Origin: an uncultured Acetatifactor sp.
Lineage (GTDB): Bacteria; Bacillota; Clostridia; Lachnospirales; Lachnospiraceae
DNA: 64,000 bases
Direction: 5' to 3'
Assembly (NCBI GenBank): GCA_947594835.1
Contig: CANQEH010000003.1
Location: 62,001-126,000 of the forward strand
Position 1 is the stretch's first letter. Each line of letters begins with the position of its first letter. Shown piece by piece: positions 27,314 to 37,002 of the stretch. Position numbers and translations under genes: made by a program. The notes beneath the pieces were generated by a model. That model was not told the DNA's origin, searched no databases, and was given only the letters and a program-made list of their open reading frames with translations.

Positions 27314-28426
27314 CTATTTGCCCTCCTTTGCCGTCTGTCCGGCCTCCTGCTTCCTGCGCTCCAGCTTCCATCGGATGTAGACGCTGCAGGCGGAAAACAG
27401 CAGGATGACGCCGGTGATCACCGAAGCGATTTCCGCGTCCACTCCCGCCGCGGAGCGCATATAGGTGGAGCCCTTGCTGATCAGGCTGATGAGCATGGTA
27501 GAAAAGATGATGCCGAAGGGATTGTTGTTTCCAAGCAGCGATACGGCGATGGCGTCAAACCCCGTGCTCAGAAGCACCTTCGGCTGGATCGTCCCCACAT
27601 AGCCCAAGTAATAGGTCACGCCTGCCAGCCCCGCCAGCATCCCGGAGATGGTCATGGAAAGCACCATGCACCGCCCCACCCGGATACCTGCATAACGCGC
27701 GGCGCTTCTGGAAAATCCCACCGCTTTCAGCTCATAGCCCAGTTTTGTCCTGTCAAAGAGGATCCAGACCAGCACCACTGCCGCCAGGGCCGCTATAATC
27801 CCCAGCGGGATTTCCACCTTCAGGTTCCCGATCGGCAGATCCATCAGAGTCAGCCGGGCCGCAGCAGAGATCTCCACGGACTGCCGGGATACCGGATCCA
27901 CATAGTAGGTATTGATTAAGAAGCTGGCCACATACTGGAAGATATAGTTCAGCATGATGGTGGACACCACTTCGTTGATGTTAAACCGATACTTGAGAAA
28001 CCCTACCAGGGCACCCGCCAGGCCGCCCACTGCCATTCCGATCAAAAGCACCAGGGGCTTTGCCACAGCCGCGCCAAGCCCACTGTACCCCACAAGCACC
28101 GTTGCAGTAAAGCCCGCCGCAAGCATCTGACCCGATACGCCGATATTGAACAGGCCTGCCCTCAGCGCCACTGCCACCGCCAGGGCGGCAAAGATCATGG
28201 GGGTAAAAAAATTGACATAGCTCAAGAAGTCCGTCAGCATACTCTTGTAGTTGGCGTAAGAGGACTTGGGCGCCAGGCCGCTGCCCTGGAGCAGGGCGTA
28301 ATATGCCCGGAAGGGGTTGCTCCCCGTGACCGCAATGACCACGCCTGCGGCCACCAGGCTGCATAAAATGGCAAACAGAGGAATCTTCACCGCGTTCCAG
28401 ATCCTGTTTTTCTTTTGATTTTTCAC
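27314..28426 (-). CDS. ABC transporter permease, nucleoside/simple sugar (BMP-type)
   Basis: GSNPFRAYYALLQGSGLAPKSSYANYKSMLTDFLSYVNFFTPMIFAALAVAVALRAGLFNIGVSGQM. Confidence 0.92.
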   Translation of the reverse strand: MKNQKKNRIWNAVKIPLFAILCSLVAAGVVIAVTGSNPFRAYYALLQGSGLAPKSSYANYKSMLTDFLSYVNFFTPMIFAALAVAVALRAGLFNIGVSGQMLAAGFTATVLVGYSGLGAAVAKPLVLLIGMAVGGLAGALVGFLKYRFNINEVVSTIMLNYIFQYVASFLINTYYVDPVSRQSVEISAAARLTLMDLPIGNLKVEIPLGIIAALAAVVLVWILFDRTKLGYELKAVGFSRSAARYAGIRVGRCMVLSMTISGMLAGLAGVTYYLGYVGTIQPKVLLSTGFDAIAVSLLGNNNPFGIIFSTMLISLISKGSTYMRSAAGVDAEIASVITGVILLFSACSVYIRWKLERRKQEAGQTAKEGK

Positions 28427-29988
28427 GCCGATACCTCCCCGCCTTCTTCCGCGGCGTTCTGTTTTACACCCATCATAAACTCTCCCACCTGGCTGGTGGT
28501 GAGGCTCCCCGCCGGGGCGATCTTCTGGATCTGGCCGTTGTAGAGCACGGCGATGGTGTCCGCGCAGTCCATGATCTCGTCCAGTTCCAGGGAGATGAGC
28601 AGGATCGCCCTGCCCTTGTCCCGCTCCGCAATCATCTGTCTGTGAATGTTCTCAATCGCGCCGATATCCAGTCCCCTGGTGGGCTGTACAAAGATCATAA
28701 GCGGGGAGGCAAGCTCGATCTCTCTCCCGACAATGGCCTTCTGCTGGTTGCCGCCGCTCATGGAGCGCACCACCGAAGCGCTGCCCTGGCCGCTGCGGAT
28801 ATCGTATTTTTCAATCAGGCGGCGGCTGTTTTCCTCAAAAACCTGCCTGTCCAATATCCCCCTTCTGCAGAAGGGCTCCTTGAAGTAATCCTTTAAGGCC
28901 AGGTTTTCCGAGAGCGTAAAGTCCATGACCAGCCCGTAATTCTGTCTGTCCTCCGGGATATAGGAAATGCCCTTCATCGTCCGCTCCCGGATGGGAAGAT
29001 GGGTCACATCCTCCCCGTTTAAGAGGATTTTGCCGCTTCGGACACTGGTCAGACCCGCAATGGCATCCGCGATCTCCACCTGGCCGTTGCCCGCCACTCC
29101 GGCGATGGCCAGGATCTCCCCCGCGTGCACCTGGAAGGACACGTCCTTCACCATCTGGATGTTCTGACGGTTGTATACGTTTAAGCCCGACACATCCAGC
29201 ACCACCGGGCCGAAACTGGCGGCCTTTTTCTCCGTCTCAAAGTTCACTTCCCGGCCCACCATCAGGTTGGCCATAGTCTTTGTGGAGGTCTCGGCCACGT
29301 CTAAAACTGCCGCCAGCTTCCCCCGGTTTAAGATGGCGCATCGGTCGGCGATCCGCTTGATCTCCTCCAGTTTGTGGGTGATGAGGATGATCGTCTTTCC
29401 GCTGTCCCGAAGCCCTTTGATGATCTCCAGCAGAAAATCGATCTCCTGGGGCGTCAGCACGGCGGTGGGCTCGTCGAAGATCAGGATCTCCGCCTCTCTG
29501 TAAAGCATCTTTAAGATCTCCACGCGCTGCTGGATGGAGACGCTTAAGTTTTCAATGACGTCCGTGGGGTTGACCGCCAGGCCGTAGCGCTGGGACAGGG
29601 CCTTGATCTCCCTGTTGGCTTTCTTCCTGTCTACCACCGGGATGCACCCCAGCACCTTTTTGACCGGCTCGATCCCCATGACGATGTTCTCCGCCACGGT
29701 GTAGTTGGAGACCAGCTTGAAATGCTGGTGTACCATACCGATGTTGAGCCGGGTGGCGTGGTTGGGCGACTCCAGCTTCACCTTTTCCCCCCGGATATAG
29801 ATCTCCCCCTGATCCGGCTCGTACATCCCAAACAGCATACTCATCAACGTGGATTTGCCCGCGCCGTTTTCCCCAAGCAGGGCGTAAATCTCGCCCTTTT
29901 TGATCTGTATGGTCACATCGTCGTTGGCCACGATGCCCGGGAAGCGCTTGGTGATATGCCTCATCTCCACGATATATTCTTCTGCCAT
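28423..29988 (-). CDS. ABC transporter tandem ATP-binding protein (BMP-type nucleoside/sugar)
   Basis: MAEEYIVEMRHITKRFPGIVANDDVTIQIKKGEIYALLGENGAGKSTLM; second ABC signature MSGGNQQKAIVGREI. Confidence 0.94.
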   Translation of the reverse strand: MAEEYIVEMRHITKRFPGIVANDDVTIQIKKGEIYALLGENGAGKSTLMSMLFGMYEPDQGEIYIRGEKVKLESPNHATRLNIGMVHQHFKLVSNYTVAENIVMGIEPVKKVLGCIPVVDRKKANREIKALSQRYGLAVNPTDVIENLSVSIQQRVEILKMLYREAEILIFDEPTAVLTPQEIDFLLEIIKGLRDSGKTIILITHKLEEIKRIADRCAILNRGKLAAVLDVAETSTKTMANLMVGREVNFETEKKAASFGPVVLDVSGLNVYNRQNIQMVKDVSFQVHAGEILAIAGVAGNGQVEIADAIAGLTSVRSGKILLNGEDVTHLPIRERTMKGISYIPEDRQNYGLVMDFTLSENLALKDYFKEPFCRRGILDRQVFEENSRRLIEKYDIRSGQGSASVVRSMSGGNQQKAIVGREIELASPLMIFVQPTRGLDIGAIENIHRQMIAERDKGRAILLISLELDEIMDCADTIAVLYNGQIQKIAPAGSLTTSQVGEFMMGVKQNAAEEGGEVSA

Positions 29989-30044
29989 AGTTCCTCTCAC
30001 TTCCGCCGCCTGCACGGCTCTCTTTTCTGACACTGTACAGATCC

Positions 30045-30073
30045 AGTATAAAAGAAAAGAGGCGCTTTTGCAA
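30045..30073 (-). promoter_or_regulatory. Promoter of BMP-type ABC operon
   Basis: TTGCAA-17-TATACT; -35 lies in the loop of the upstream terminator hairpin. Confidence 0.65.
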
Positions 30074-30081
30074 GCACCTCT
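30051..30081 (-). terminator. Terminator after GH3 gene, overlapping the next promoter
   Basis: Minus strand AGAGGtGCTT-GCAA-AAGCgCCTCT followed by TTTCTTT. Confidence 0.7.
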
Positions 30082-30100
30082 CTGAACTGTTTCCATTTTC

Positions 30101-32236
30101 TCACGACAGCTGTACCTGGAAGACCACTGCCTCCTGCCCCGTCAGGGCTTTGGTCCGATCGTCCGGCTGTCCGAATCCTGCGCTGATCTGGAACAGGGCT
30201 CCTTCCACCAGCCGCAGACCCTCCTCGTTTACCACCGTAAAGGCGTCTGCGTCCACGGGCACTTCCACCCGCTTTTCCTCCCCCGGCTTTAAGGACACCC
30301 GGGCAAACCCGCACAGGCGGGGCGCAGGCTCTGCGTCCTCCGATTCCAGCGCCTTGATGTAAATCTGGATCACTTCCTCTGCGGCGCAGCTGCCCTGGTT
30401 TTGAACCGTTGCGGCGATGGTGAACGCCCCATTTCCCGAAAGGCGCACCGTCTCCCCTCTCCCGGCTTCCATACCTGCGCACTCCACTTTTTCCAAAGCC
30501 ATCTTCCCATAGGTCAGGCCATAGCCGAAGGGGTAAAGGGGCGTGCCGGTAAAGTAGCGGTAGGTTCTCCCCTTCATGGAGTAATCTTCAAAATCGGGCA
30601 GTTCCTCCGTATCCCGGTAGAAGGTGACGGGCAGTTTGCCGGAGGGCGAAATCTCCCCGAACAACAGGCGGGCGATGGTGCTGCCGCCCCGGGCTCCGGG
30701 ATACCAGGCCTGCAGCACTGCCGCACAGTGTTCCTGGGCGTACCTTAAGTCCATGGCGCTGCCTGTCATGTTGATCAGGATGACAGGCTTTCCCTCCTTT
30801 ACCACCGTCTCAAGAAGCTCCCGCTGGGGCGCAGGCAAAAGCAGGTCTGCCTTGTCGCCGGAGGCGTAGCTGTTTCCAGTGTCGCCCTCCTCGCCCTCCA
30901 GGCTTTCGTCCAGACCCAGGCAGAGAACGACCACGTCGCTGTGCTGTGCCGCCGCAGCCGCCTCGCTCAAGCGGTCTGGCCTGGAGGCGAGGCCCTCCAC
31001 CTTCTCCAAAAAGAGATGGCACCCCTGGGAATAATGCACCTTCACCTCTTCTCCCACATAGTCCTGGATACCCTCCAGCACAGTGATGTAGCGGGAGGAA
31101 GTGCCGTGATAGTTTCCGATCAGCGCTGCCCGGCTGTCGGCGTTTGGCCCGATGACGGCGATGGAGCGAACCGCTTCTTTCCGCAGGGGCAGGATGCCGT
31201 CGTTCTTTAGCAGCACCACGGACTCCGCCGCTGCCCTGTCCGCCAGGGCCAGATGCTCCCTGCACTCGATCTTTTCATAGCCGATCTGGTCGTAGGGCGT
31301 TTCGTCGAACATCCCCAGCAGGAAACGGGTGGTAAACAGCCGTTCGGCTGCCCGGGTGATGTCCTCCTCCGAGATCAGCCCCTGTTCACAGGCCTTTAAG
31401 AGATGCAGATAGGTATTGCCGCAGTTGACGTCGCAGCCAGCCTGCAATGCCATGGCGGCAGATTCCTCCGCGGTGTCTGTCACCATGTGCTGGGTGTGGA
31501 AATCCCGGATGGCCCAGCAGTCGGACACGAAATGCCCCTCAAACCCCCAGCGTCCTCTCAGAATATCCCCGATCAGCGTGGTGCTCCCGCAGCAGGGCTC
31601 GTCGTTTGTCCTGTTGTAGGCCCCCATCACAGCCTCCACCTTCGCCTTTCTGACCAGCTTCTCAAAGGCGGGCAGATAGGTCTCCCACAGATCCTTCTGG
31701 CTGACCCTGGCATTGAACTGATGGCGCAGCGCCTCCGGCCCGGAATGAACCGCGTAATGCTTTGCGCAGGCCGCCGCTTTCATGTATTCTCCCTCTCCCT
31801 GGAGCCCTTCTACAAAGGCTTCGCCCAGCTCTCCCGTCAGATAGGGATCCTCCCCGTAGGTCTCATGGCCCCTGCCCCACCTGGGATCCCGGAAAATATT
31901 GACGTTGGGCGCCCAGAAGGTCAGCCCCTTGTAAATGTCCCTGTCCTCCCGCTCCCTGTAGGTGTTGTACTTGGCGCGGCCCTCGGTGGCGATGGCGTCG
32001 CCCACCTGCCGCATCAGCTCCTTGTCAAAGGCCGCCGCCATGCCGATGGCCTGGGGAAACACGGTGGCCACGCCGGCCCTGGCCACGCCGTGCAGCGCCT
32101 CGTTCCACCAGTTGTAGGCAGGGATGCCCAGCCGCTCTATGGCGGGCGCGTCGTATCGCAGCTGTCCCGCCTTTTCCTCCAGTGTCATCTTTGCCACAAG
32201 TTCCCTTGCCCTGTTTTGGGCTTCTTTTCTGTCCAT
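30101..32236 (-). CDS. Glycoside hydrolase family 3 (beta-xylosidase/beta-glucosidase-like)
   Basis: WWNEALHGVARAG, nucleophile region FVSDCWAIRDF, KHYAVHSGPE; no signal peptide evident. Confidence 0.9.
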   Translation of the reverse strand: MDRKEAQNRARELVAKMTLEEKAGQLRYDAPAIERLGIPAYNWWNEALHGVARAGVATVFPQAIGMAAAFDKELMRQVGDAIATEGRAKYNTYREREDRDIYKGLTFWAPNVNIFRDPRWGRGHETYGEDPYLTGELGEAFVEGLQGEGEYMKAAACAKHYAVHSGPEALRHQFNARVSQKDLWETYLPAFEKLVRKAKVEAVMGAYNRTNDEPCCGSTTLIGDILRGRWGFEGHFVSDCWAIRDFHTQHMVTDTAEESAAMALQAGCDVNCGNTYLHLLKACEQGLISEEDITRAAERLFTTRFLLGMFDETPYDQIGYEKIECREHLALADRAAAESVVLLKNDGILPLRKEAVRSIAVIGPNADSRAALIGNYHGTSSRYITVLEGIQDYVGEEVKVHYSQGCHLFLEKVEGLASRPDRLSEAAAAAQHSDVVVLCLGLDESLEGEEGDTGNSYASGDKADLLLPAPQRELLETVVKEGKPVILINMTGSAMDLRYAQEHCAAVLQAWYPGARGGSTIARLLFGEISPSGKLPVTFYRDTEELPDFEDYSMKGRTYRYFTGTPLYPFGYGLTYGKMALEKVECAGMEAGRGETVRLSGNGAFTIAATVQNQGSCAAEEVIQIYIKALESEDAEPAPRLCGFARVSLKPGEEKRVEVPVDADAFTVVNEEGLRLVEGALFQISAGFGQPDDRTKALTGQEAVVFQVQLS

Positions 32237-32271
32237 GCCGTTTTCCCTCTCTTTTTTCTCTGTCTTTCCGC

Positions 32272-35142
32272 CTATCGGCGCGGGCTCTCCAGAGGGCCCA
32301 GATAGCTCTCTTTCAGTCTGTCCTCTGCAGGATAGATGCGGATCCGCTCCAACACCACGCCCGGGTCAAGGGCCTCCACCTTCAGCCTGCACAATCCTGC
32401 GTCCCACTCTGTCTCAAAGGAAGCCGTCCTGCCCTGTTCCAGCACGCCCTGGCACCAGTCCCGGTCCCTCAGATCCCCTGCCCGGAAGGTGTCCGGCACC
32501 AGCTCTACGACCCGGGAATCGCCCTCCCCGGGCGTGGCCTGTATCCGTAGCGCCGTCCGGGGCGCCGCAGGGTTGGTGGGCGCGGTCAAAAGCTCCACCC
32601 GGTAAAGCCCCCCTTCCTCCAGCCAGAACTGGTAGGTCAGACAGGGTTTCTCCCGCTCGGCCACAAAAGAACGGGTCACTGGAAATACCTTCACGGCGCT
32701 CCCATATCTGCCGTACCCGGAAAGCACCTCAAAGGATCCCGCCTGGGTGTCCTTTTTTTCGCAGTAGTGGCAGGCATCCATGGTCACCACGCCGTTTAGA
32801 GGCAGGAAGGTCATGGGCGGCAGCTGCCCTTCCCCTGCCCTCCGCGCCTTGACTTCCACGCAGACCACCGTGTCCCCGTCCGTCACCGCAAAGCGGGCCT
32901 GCGCCTCCGCCTCCGGCAGCTTCTCCCGCAGGCATCGGATCCTGATCTCCTCCAGGGTGCGCACCTGCCCTTCCATGGGCTCGACCTGCAGCCATCCCGG
33001 CAGCCCTTCCTTAGCCTGGATCCTGTAACGGAGCGTGCCCTCCCCGTCGTTTGCCGCCTCCAGGCTCACCTCGCCACAGCCCTCCTCCAGAAAATCATCT
33101 ACCCTGATCACCGCGGGAGCGCCGTACTGCTTATAATACACCTCCCCGCTGTCCTTGCGGGAGACGCTCAGCCTGGGTTTCCCCACCGGCGTCACATACG
33201 ACAGAATGGGATAACGGCACCCGTCCTCATTCCAGCGGGTAAAGCCGATGTGGGGCGCAAGCTGCATCCCGTCCCATTTGCCCCCTGCAAACTGTCCGAA
33301 CTCCAGTGCAAGCTGTCTGTCTTTTTCCATACAGGCCTTCGCCAGGCGGGCGTACTCGTTGGCCGCCGTCCTACCCTGGCTGGCGTAATGCCGGTTTTTG
33401 GCGGCGTAGAGGTGCAGCTTCATCAGGTTCATGCCCGCCGCCGCCGGAAAGTGCACCATGCTGTAATAGCCGTCCCTTTCCCGCTCCTCCAGGCTTTCCA
33501 GGATCTCCTGCGAGCGCTCCTCCACGTCCCGGGCCTGCCCCAGCATCCTGTCCGCCTCCAGATAATGGCAGGGATGGTAGACGTTCTCGTTTAAGGCCTC
33601 CGGCCTGCGCAGGGACAAAAGATAAATATAGTCCTCGAACACCTGGGCGATGCGTCTTCTGCCCTCCTCCCCCGCCGCCTGGAAATTCTGCGACGCCCAC
33701 TGTCTGACATACGCCTGGGCGCTGTCTGGCCGGGCCGTCCCCCAGGCGTCAAAATCATAGGCCAGGGCCATGAAATAAGACAGAGGAACCTCATGGAATT
33801 TGACGTCCCCCACATTCACGATCCAGAGCTTGCGCACGCCGTATTCGTAGGCGGTGCACATCTGCTCCCAGACCTTGGACAGGGGCGTGGAATCGATCCA
33901 CTCATAGGACACAGGCCCGCCGTGGTAGTCTAAGTGGTAGTACATACCGAAACCGCCCCTGCGGCGGCGCATTTCCTCCGTGGGCAGGGTGCGCATATTG
34001 CCGTAATTGTCCTCGCAGAGCATACAGATCACATCCTCGAGCCCCTCCCAGTCCTTGAGACCTTTCACGGCTCCGTCCCCATAAAAGAAGGGCTCCACCT
34101 CCTTATACAGCGCAAGCAGCAGCGGCTTTTCGCAGGCCTCCTGCCCCAGGACGTCCCCGATCAGCCCCCGCTGGGCCGTGATGATCTTCCGAAGCAGGGC
34201 GATGTTTTCCTCCAGGGATGCCTCCTCCCCCAGCATGGAGGAATCCCGCTCGCCCCGCATACCGATGGTGATCACGTTCTCGTAACGGCCGCTGCGCTTT
34301 AACCCGTCCTCCCAATAGCGCAGGAGCCCCTTTTCGTTGGTATGGTAATTCCACTCATTCCCGTAGGGGCTGTCTTCTCCCCGCACCTGATCCCACTCCT
34401 CGCTGGCCCTTAAGCAGGGCTCGTGGTGGGAATAGCCTATGATCACCCCGTAGAGATCCGCCAGTTCCTCGTTGGCGCTGCCCGGGCCGTCCAGGGGAAA
34501 AGAGGACGTCCACATGGCGGGCCAGAGGTAATTTCCCTTCATGCGAAGCAGAAACTCAAACACATGGCGGTATGCCTCCGTGCCAAAGCCGCCGAAATGC
34601 TCTGTCACCCAGCTGCCGAAGCAGGGCCACTCGTCGTTTATGAAAAATCCCCTGTACCGCACGCTGGGCTCCTTAGAGAGGACGCAGACCCCCTCCCCCA
34701 GCACAGGCGCCGGATTTTTGGGCGGACGCAGATCCCCCCAGTAGACAAAGGGCGTCACGCCCAAAGCCTCGGACAGGGAAAACATCCCGTAGATCGTCCC
34801 CCGCTTGTCGCTGCCGCAGACCACAAGCGCTTCCTCCACCCCTTCCCAGGGCCGCTCCACCCTCTCGATCTGGTAGACCTCCCATTTCCCCCACAGAGGG
34901 GAGAGATCCAGTTTTCCTTCCCGGGAAAGCTTCTCCAACAGAGGGCTCCTCCCACAGGTGGCGCAGAGAATCACCGCCCCGGAGGTAACATCCCCCTCCC
35001 GCGCAAAGATTTCCGGCCGGATCCCCATCACCAGTTCCATGTCCGAGGCCAGGGTGTGCGCAATCCGGCGCACGCCCTCCCAGGCTGTCTCCTCTGCCAA
35101 CAGCGGAACCGCCTTCCCGTTCCTGTTCAATGCAAATTCCAT
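32272..35142 (-). CDS. Glycoside hydrolase family 115 (xylan alpha-1,2-glucuronidase-like)
   Basis: 956 aa; RYRGFFINDEWPCFGSW, MKGNYLWPAMWTSSF, YHLDYHGGPVSYEWIDSTPLSKVWEQM typical of GH115. Confidence 0.88.
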   Translation of the reverse strand: MEFALNRNGKAVPLLAEETAWEGVRRIAHTLASDMELVMGIRPEIFAREGDVTSGAVILCATCGRSPLLEKLSREGKLDLSPLWGKWEVYQIERVERPWEGVEEALVVCGSDKRGTIYGMFSLSEALGVTPFVYWGDLRPPKNPAPVLGEGVCVLSKEPSVRYRGFFINDEWPCFGSWVTEHFGGFGTEAYRHVFEFLLRMKGNYLWPAMWTSSFPLDGPGSANEELADLYGVIIGYSHHEPCLRASEEWDQVRGEDSPYGNEWNYHTNEKGLLRYWEDGLKRSGRYENVITIGMRGERDSSMLGEEASLEENIALLRKIITAQRGLIGDVLGQEACEKPLLLALYKEVEPFFYGDGAVKGLKDWEGLEDVICMLCEDNYGNMRTLPTEEMRRRRGGFGMYYHLDYHGGPVSYEWIDSTPLSKVWEQMCTAYEYGVRKLWIVNVGDVKFHEVPLSYFMALAYDFDAWGTARPDSAQAYVRQWASQNFQAAGEEGRRRIAQVFEDYIYLLSLRRPEALNENVYHPCHYLEADRMLGQARDVEERSQEILESLEERERDGYYSMVHFPAAAGMNLMKLHLYAAKNRHYASQGRTAANEYARLAKACMEKDRQLALEFGQFAGGKWDGMQLAPHIGFTRWNEDGCRYPILSYVTPVGKPRLSVSRKDSGEVYYKQYGAPAVIRVDDFLEEGCGEVSLEAANDGEGTLRYRIQAKEGLPGWLQVEPMEGQVRTLEEIRIRCLREKLPEAEAQARFAVTDGDTVVCVEVKARRAGEGQLPPMTFLPLNGVVTMDACHYCEKKDTQAGSFEVLSGYGRYGSAVKVFPVTRSFVAEREKPCLTYQFWLEEGGLYRVELLTAPTNPAAPRTALRIQATPGEGDSRVVELVPDTFRAGDLRDRDWCQGVLEQGRTASFETEWDAGLCRLKVEALDPGVVLERIRIYPAEDRLKESYLGPLESPRR

Positions 35143-35157
35143 GGCCGCCCCTTTCCC

Positions 35158-36909
35158 TCAGTCCTGCCCGGTCCCGTCTGACCCCTGGGGGCCGTCGTCC
35201 ACAAAGCCAAAGCCCAGGATCGTAAACTGCTTTTCTTCCTCGCCGGGCGCCATCCGTATCTCCACATGGTGCTCTTTCCTCTCCATCCCCCTGGCCAGGA
35301 TCAGGGCGTTGCAGTGCACCCAGCCCACCTCCCTGGGATCGATGAGGCGCACCTTTTCCCCGTCCACAAAGGCCTCCGCCTTTCCGGCCCGGACAGAGGC
35401 GGAGTCCTTCTCCACCACAAGCAGGGCGCTGCAGACAATGTCCATGGAAAAAGGCTGACCGCCCTCTTCGTGTTTCCAGTTGTGGGGAAACTCCGGCGTC
35501 CTGTCCAGATCCAGATCCCGCTCCACCTCCTGAAGTTCTGTGTCCGTCCTGTCAAAATCCCCCGGGGAGATTCGAACAGACGCCGGGACGCTGTCCCGGT
35601 CAAAGAACCTGACCTGGGTAAATTCCTTGCCGTAGACGGGCTCCACCAGGTCTGCGCGGCTTTCCTCCGGCTGAGCCTGGGCCTGGTCGGCCTGGCTGAT
35701 CAGATGCATAAGACAGTCTGCCATCACCCTGTGCCCCAGCCCTGACGGATGGTACACATCGTAAAAATACTGGTTCTTGCTGATGACGCGCCCTTCCCCG
35801 GGACTGAAATAAAACTGGCCGGTGACGCCGTTTTTGATGCTGACCATGGGAAGATGGTAGGCCTCTCCCACCTTCGACAGGCGCTCCTGCAGGTTATAGT
35901 CGTCGGCAAACACGGAAAACAGCAGAATCACCGCCGGTTCCTGTGGGGAGAGCAGGATCTTTCTCACCAGGCACTCATAGCTCTCGCCCTCCGTCTCGTC
36001 GCCCGCATCGTTTACCGCAAACTCCACCACCACCACGTCCGGCCTGACTTTGCCCCCGCAGCAGACCTCCCTGTCGTAGCGCAGCATCCCCAGTTCCGAG
36101 GAGGTTCCCCCCACCCCGGCCTTCACATAGCGGATATTTTCGTCTGTCCCCCTGCCGCAGAGCCTGCAGAACCCCTCAAAGGTTTTCCAGGCATAACACT
36201 GGTCGTTGATGGGAATGGCTCCGGCCCCCTGGGTGATGGAGCCCCCGATGAAGGCCACCGTGGTCTCCTCCCCGCTCCGCGCCCTGGCCAGGGCTTTTTT
36301 CAGACGGCTCACATTGCCCAGGCTGTAGAGTGACTGGGACAGGATACGGCGATACCCCGGGCCGTCAAAATCCACCGCCCCTTCCTCCACTGGTTCCGGC
36401 GCTTCAAAGCCGTCTGTCAGGTAGAGTCTTACAGACACCTGGGCAAGCGTGTTTGCCCTGGGAAACACAAAGCGGATCTGTCCCGGCACGTCGTCGTCCG
36501 AAGACCAGTCCACCTCCGACAGCTTAATCAGAGTTTCCATTCCGTCGCCCCCTACCGGCGCCGAGCAGACCGTGCCCGTCACATAGGGATCCGTTTTTCC
36601 GTACATCTGCAGGACAAAGCGCACCTGCTCCCTGGGGTCTTTTGTCTCCACGGACACGCCCACAGCATAGACCAGCCGCCGGAACCCCTCCGCCGTCTTA
36701 AGAAGCGCAAGCATCCCTTCATCGGTGATGCCGCCTGCGATTCTGGCAAAGCTCACCAGCCTGTCGTCGTTTAAATAAATGTACTGTACGCCGCTTCCGT
36801 CCTCCTGGGGAGAACCTGCCGTCTGCTTATTGCGCAGGATGTAAAAACTGCTCCGCTTCTTCTCCGGGTCTTTGGGCGCCCTGACCTCAAGACTGCTCTT
36901 TTCCGCCAT
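35158..36909 (-). CDS. SGNH/GDSL hydrolase (candidate carbohydrate esterase)
   Basis: Block I FIGGSITQGAG, GGTSS, FAVND, YHPSGLGH. Confidence 0.8.
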   Translation of the reverse strand: MAEKSSLEVRAPKDPEKKRSSFYILRNKQTAGSPQEDGSGVQYIYLNDDRLVSFARIAGGITDEGMLALLKTAEGFRRLVYAVGVSVETKDPREQVRFVLQMYGKTDPYVTGTVCSAPVGGDGMETLIKLSEVDWSSDDDVPGQIRFVFPRANTLAQVSVRLYLTDGFEAPEPVEEGAVDFDGPGYRRILSQSLYSLGNVSRLKKALARARSGEETTVAFIGGSITQGAGAIPINDQCYAWKTFEGFCRLCGRGTDENIRYVKAGVGGTSSELGMLRYDREVCCGGKVRPDVVVVEFAVNDAGDETEGESYECLVRKILLSPQEPAVILLFSVFADDYNLQERLSKVGEAYHLPMVSIKNGVTGQFYFSPGEGRVISKNQYFYDVYHPSGLGHRVMADCLMHLISQADQAQAQPEESRADLVEPVYGKEFTQVRFFDRDSVPASVRISPGDFDRTDTELQEVERDLDLDRTPEFPHNWKHEEGGQPFSMDIVCSALLVVEKDSASVRAGKAEAFVDGEKVRLIDPREVGWVHCNALILARGMERKEHHVEIRMAPGEEEKQFTILGFGFVDDGPQGSDGTGQD

Positions 36910-36944
36910 ACCTTTTTGCCTCCGTCAGCTTATTTTCACTCCAT

Positions 36945-36976
36945 AAAAAAGGGGAGACTGCACCCACAGCCTCCCC
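36945..36976 (-). terminator. Terminator after solute-binding protein gene
   Basis: GGGGAG...CTCCCC stem with T6 on minus strand. Confidence 0.8.
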
Positions 36977-37002
36977 AATCCCCGTCAGATGACTTATTTC
37001 AT

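Noticed and set aside
26714-27919. 401-aa plus-strand ORF opposite the BMP permeases
   Set aside because: Shadow ORF of well-supported minus-strand permeases; HQGRD-rich composition typical of antisense frames
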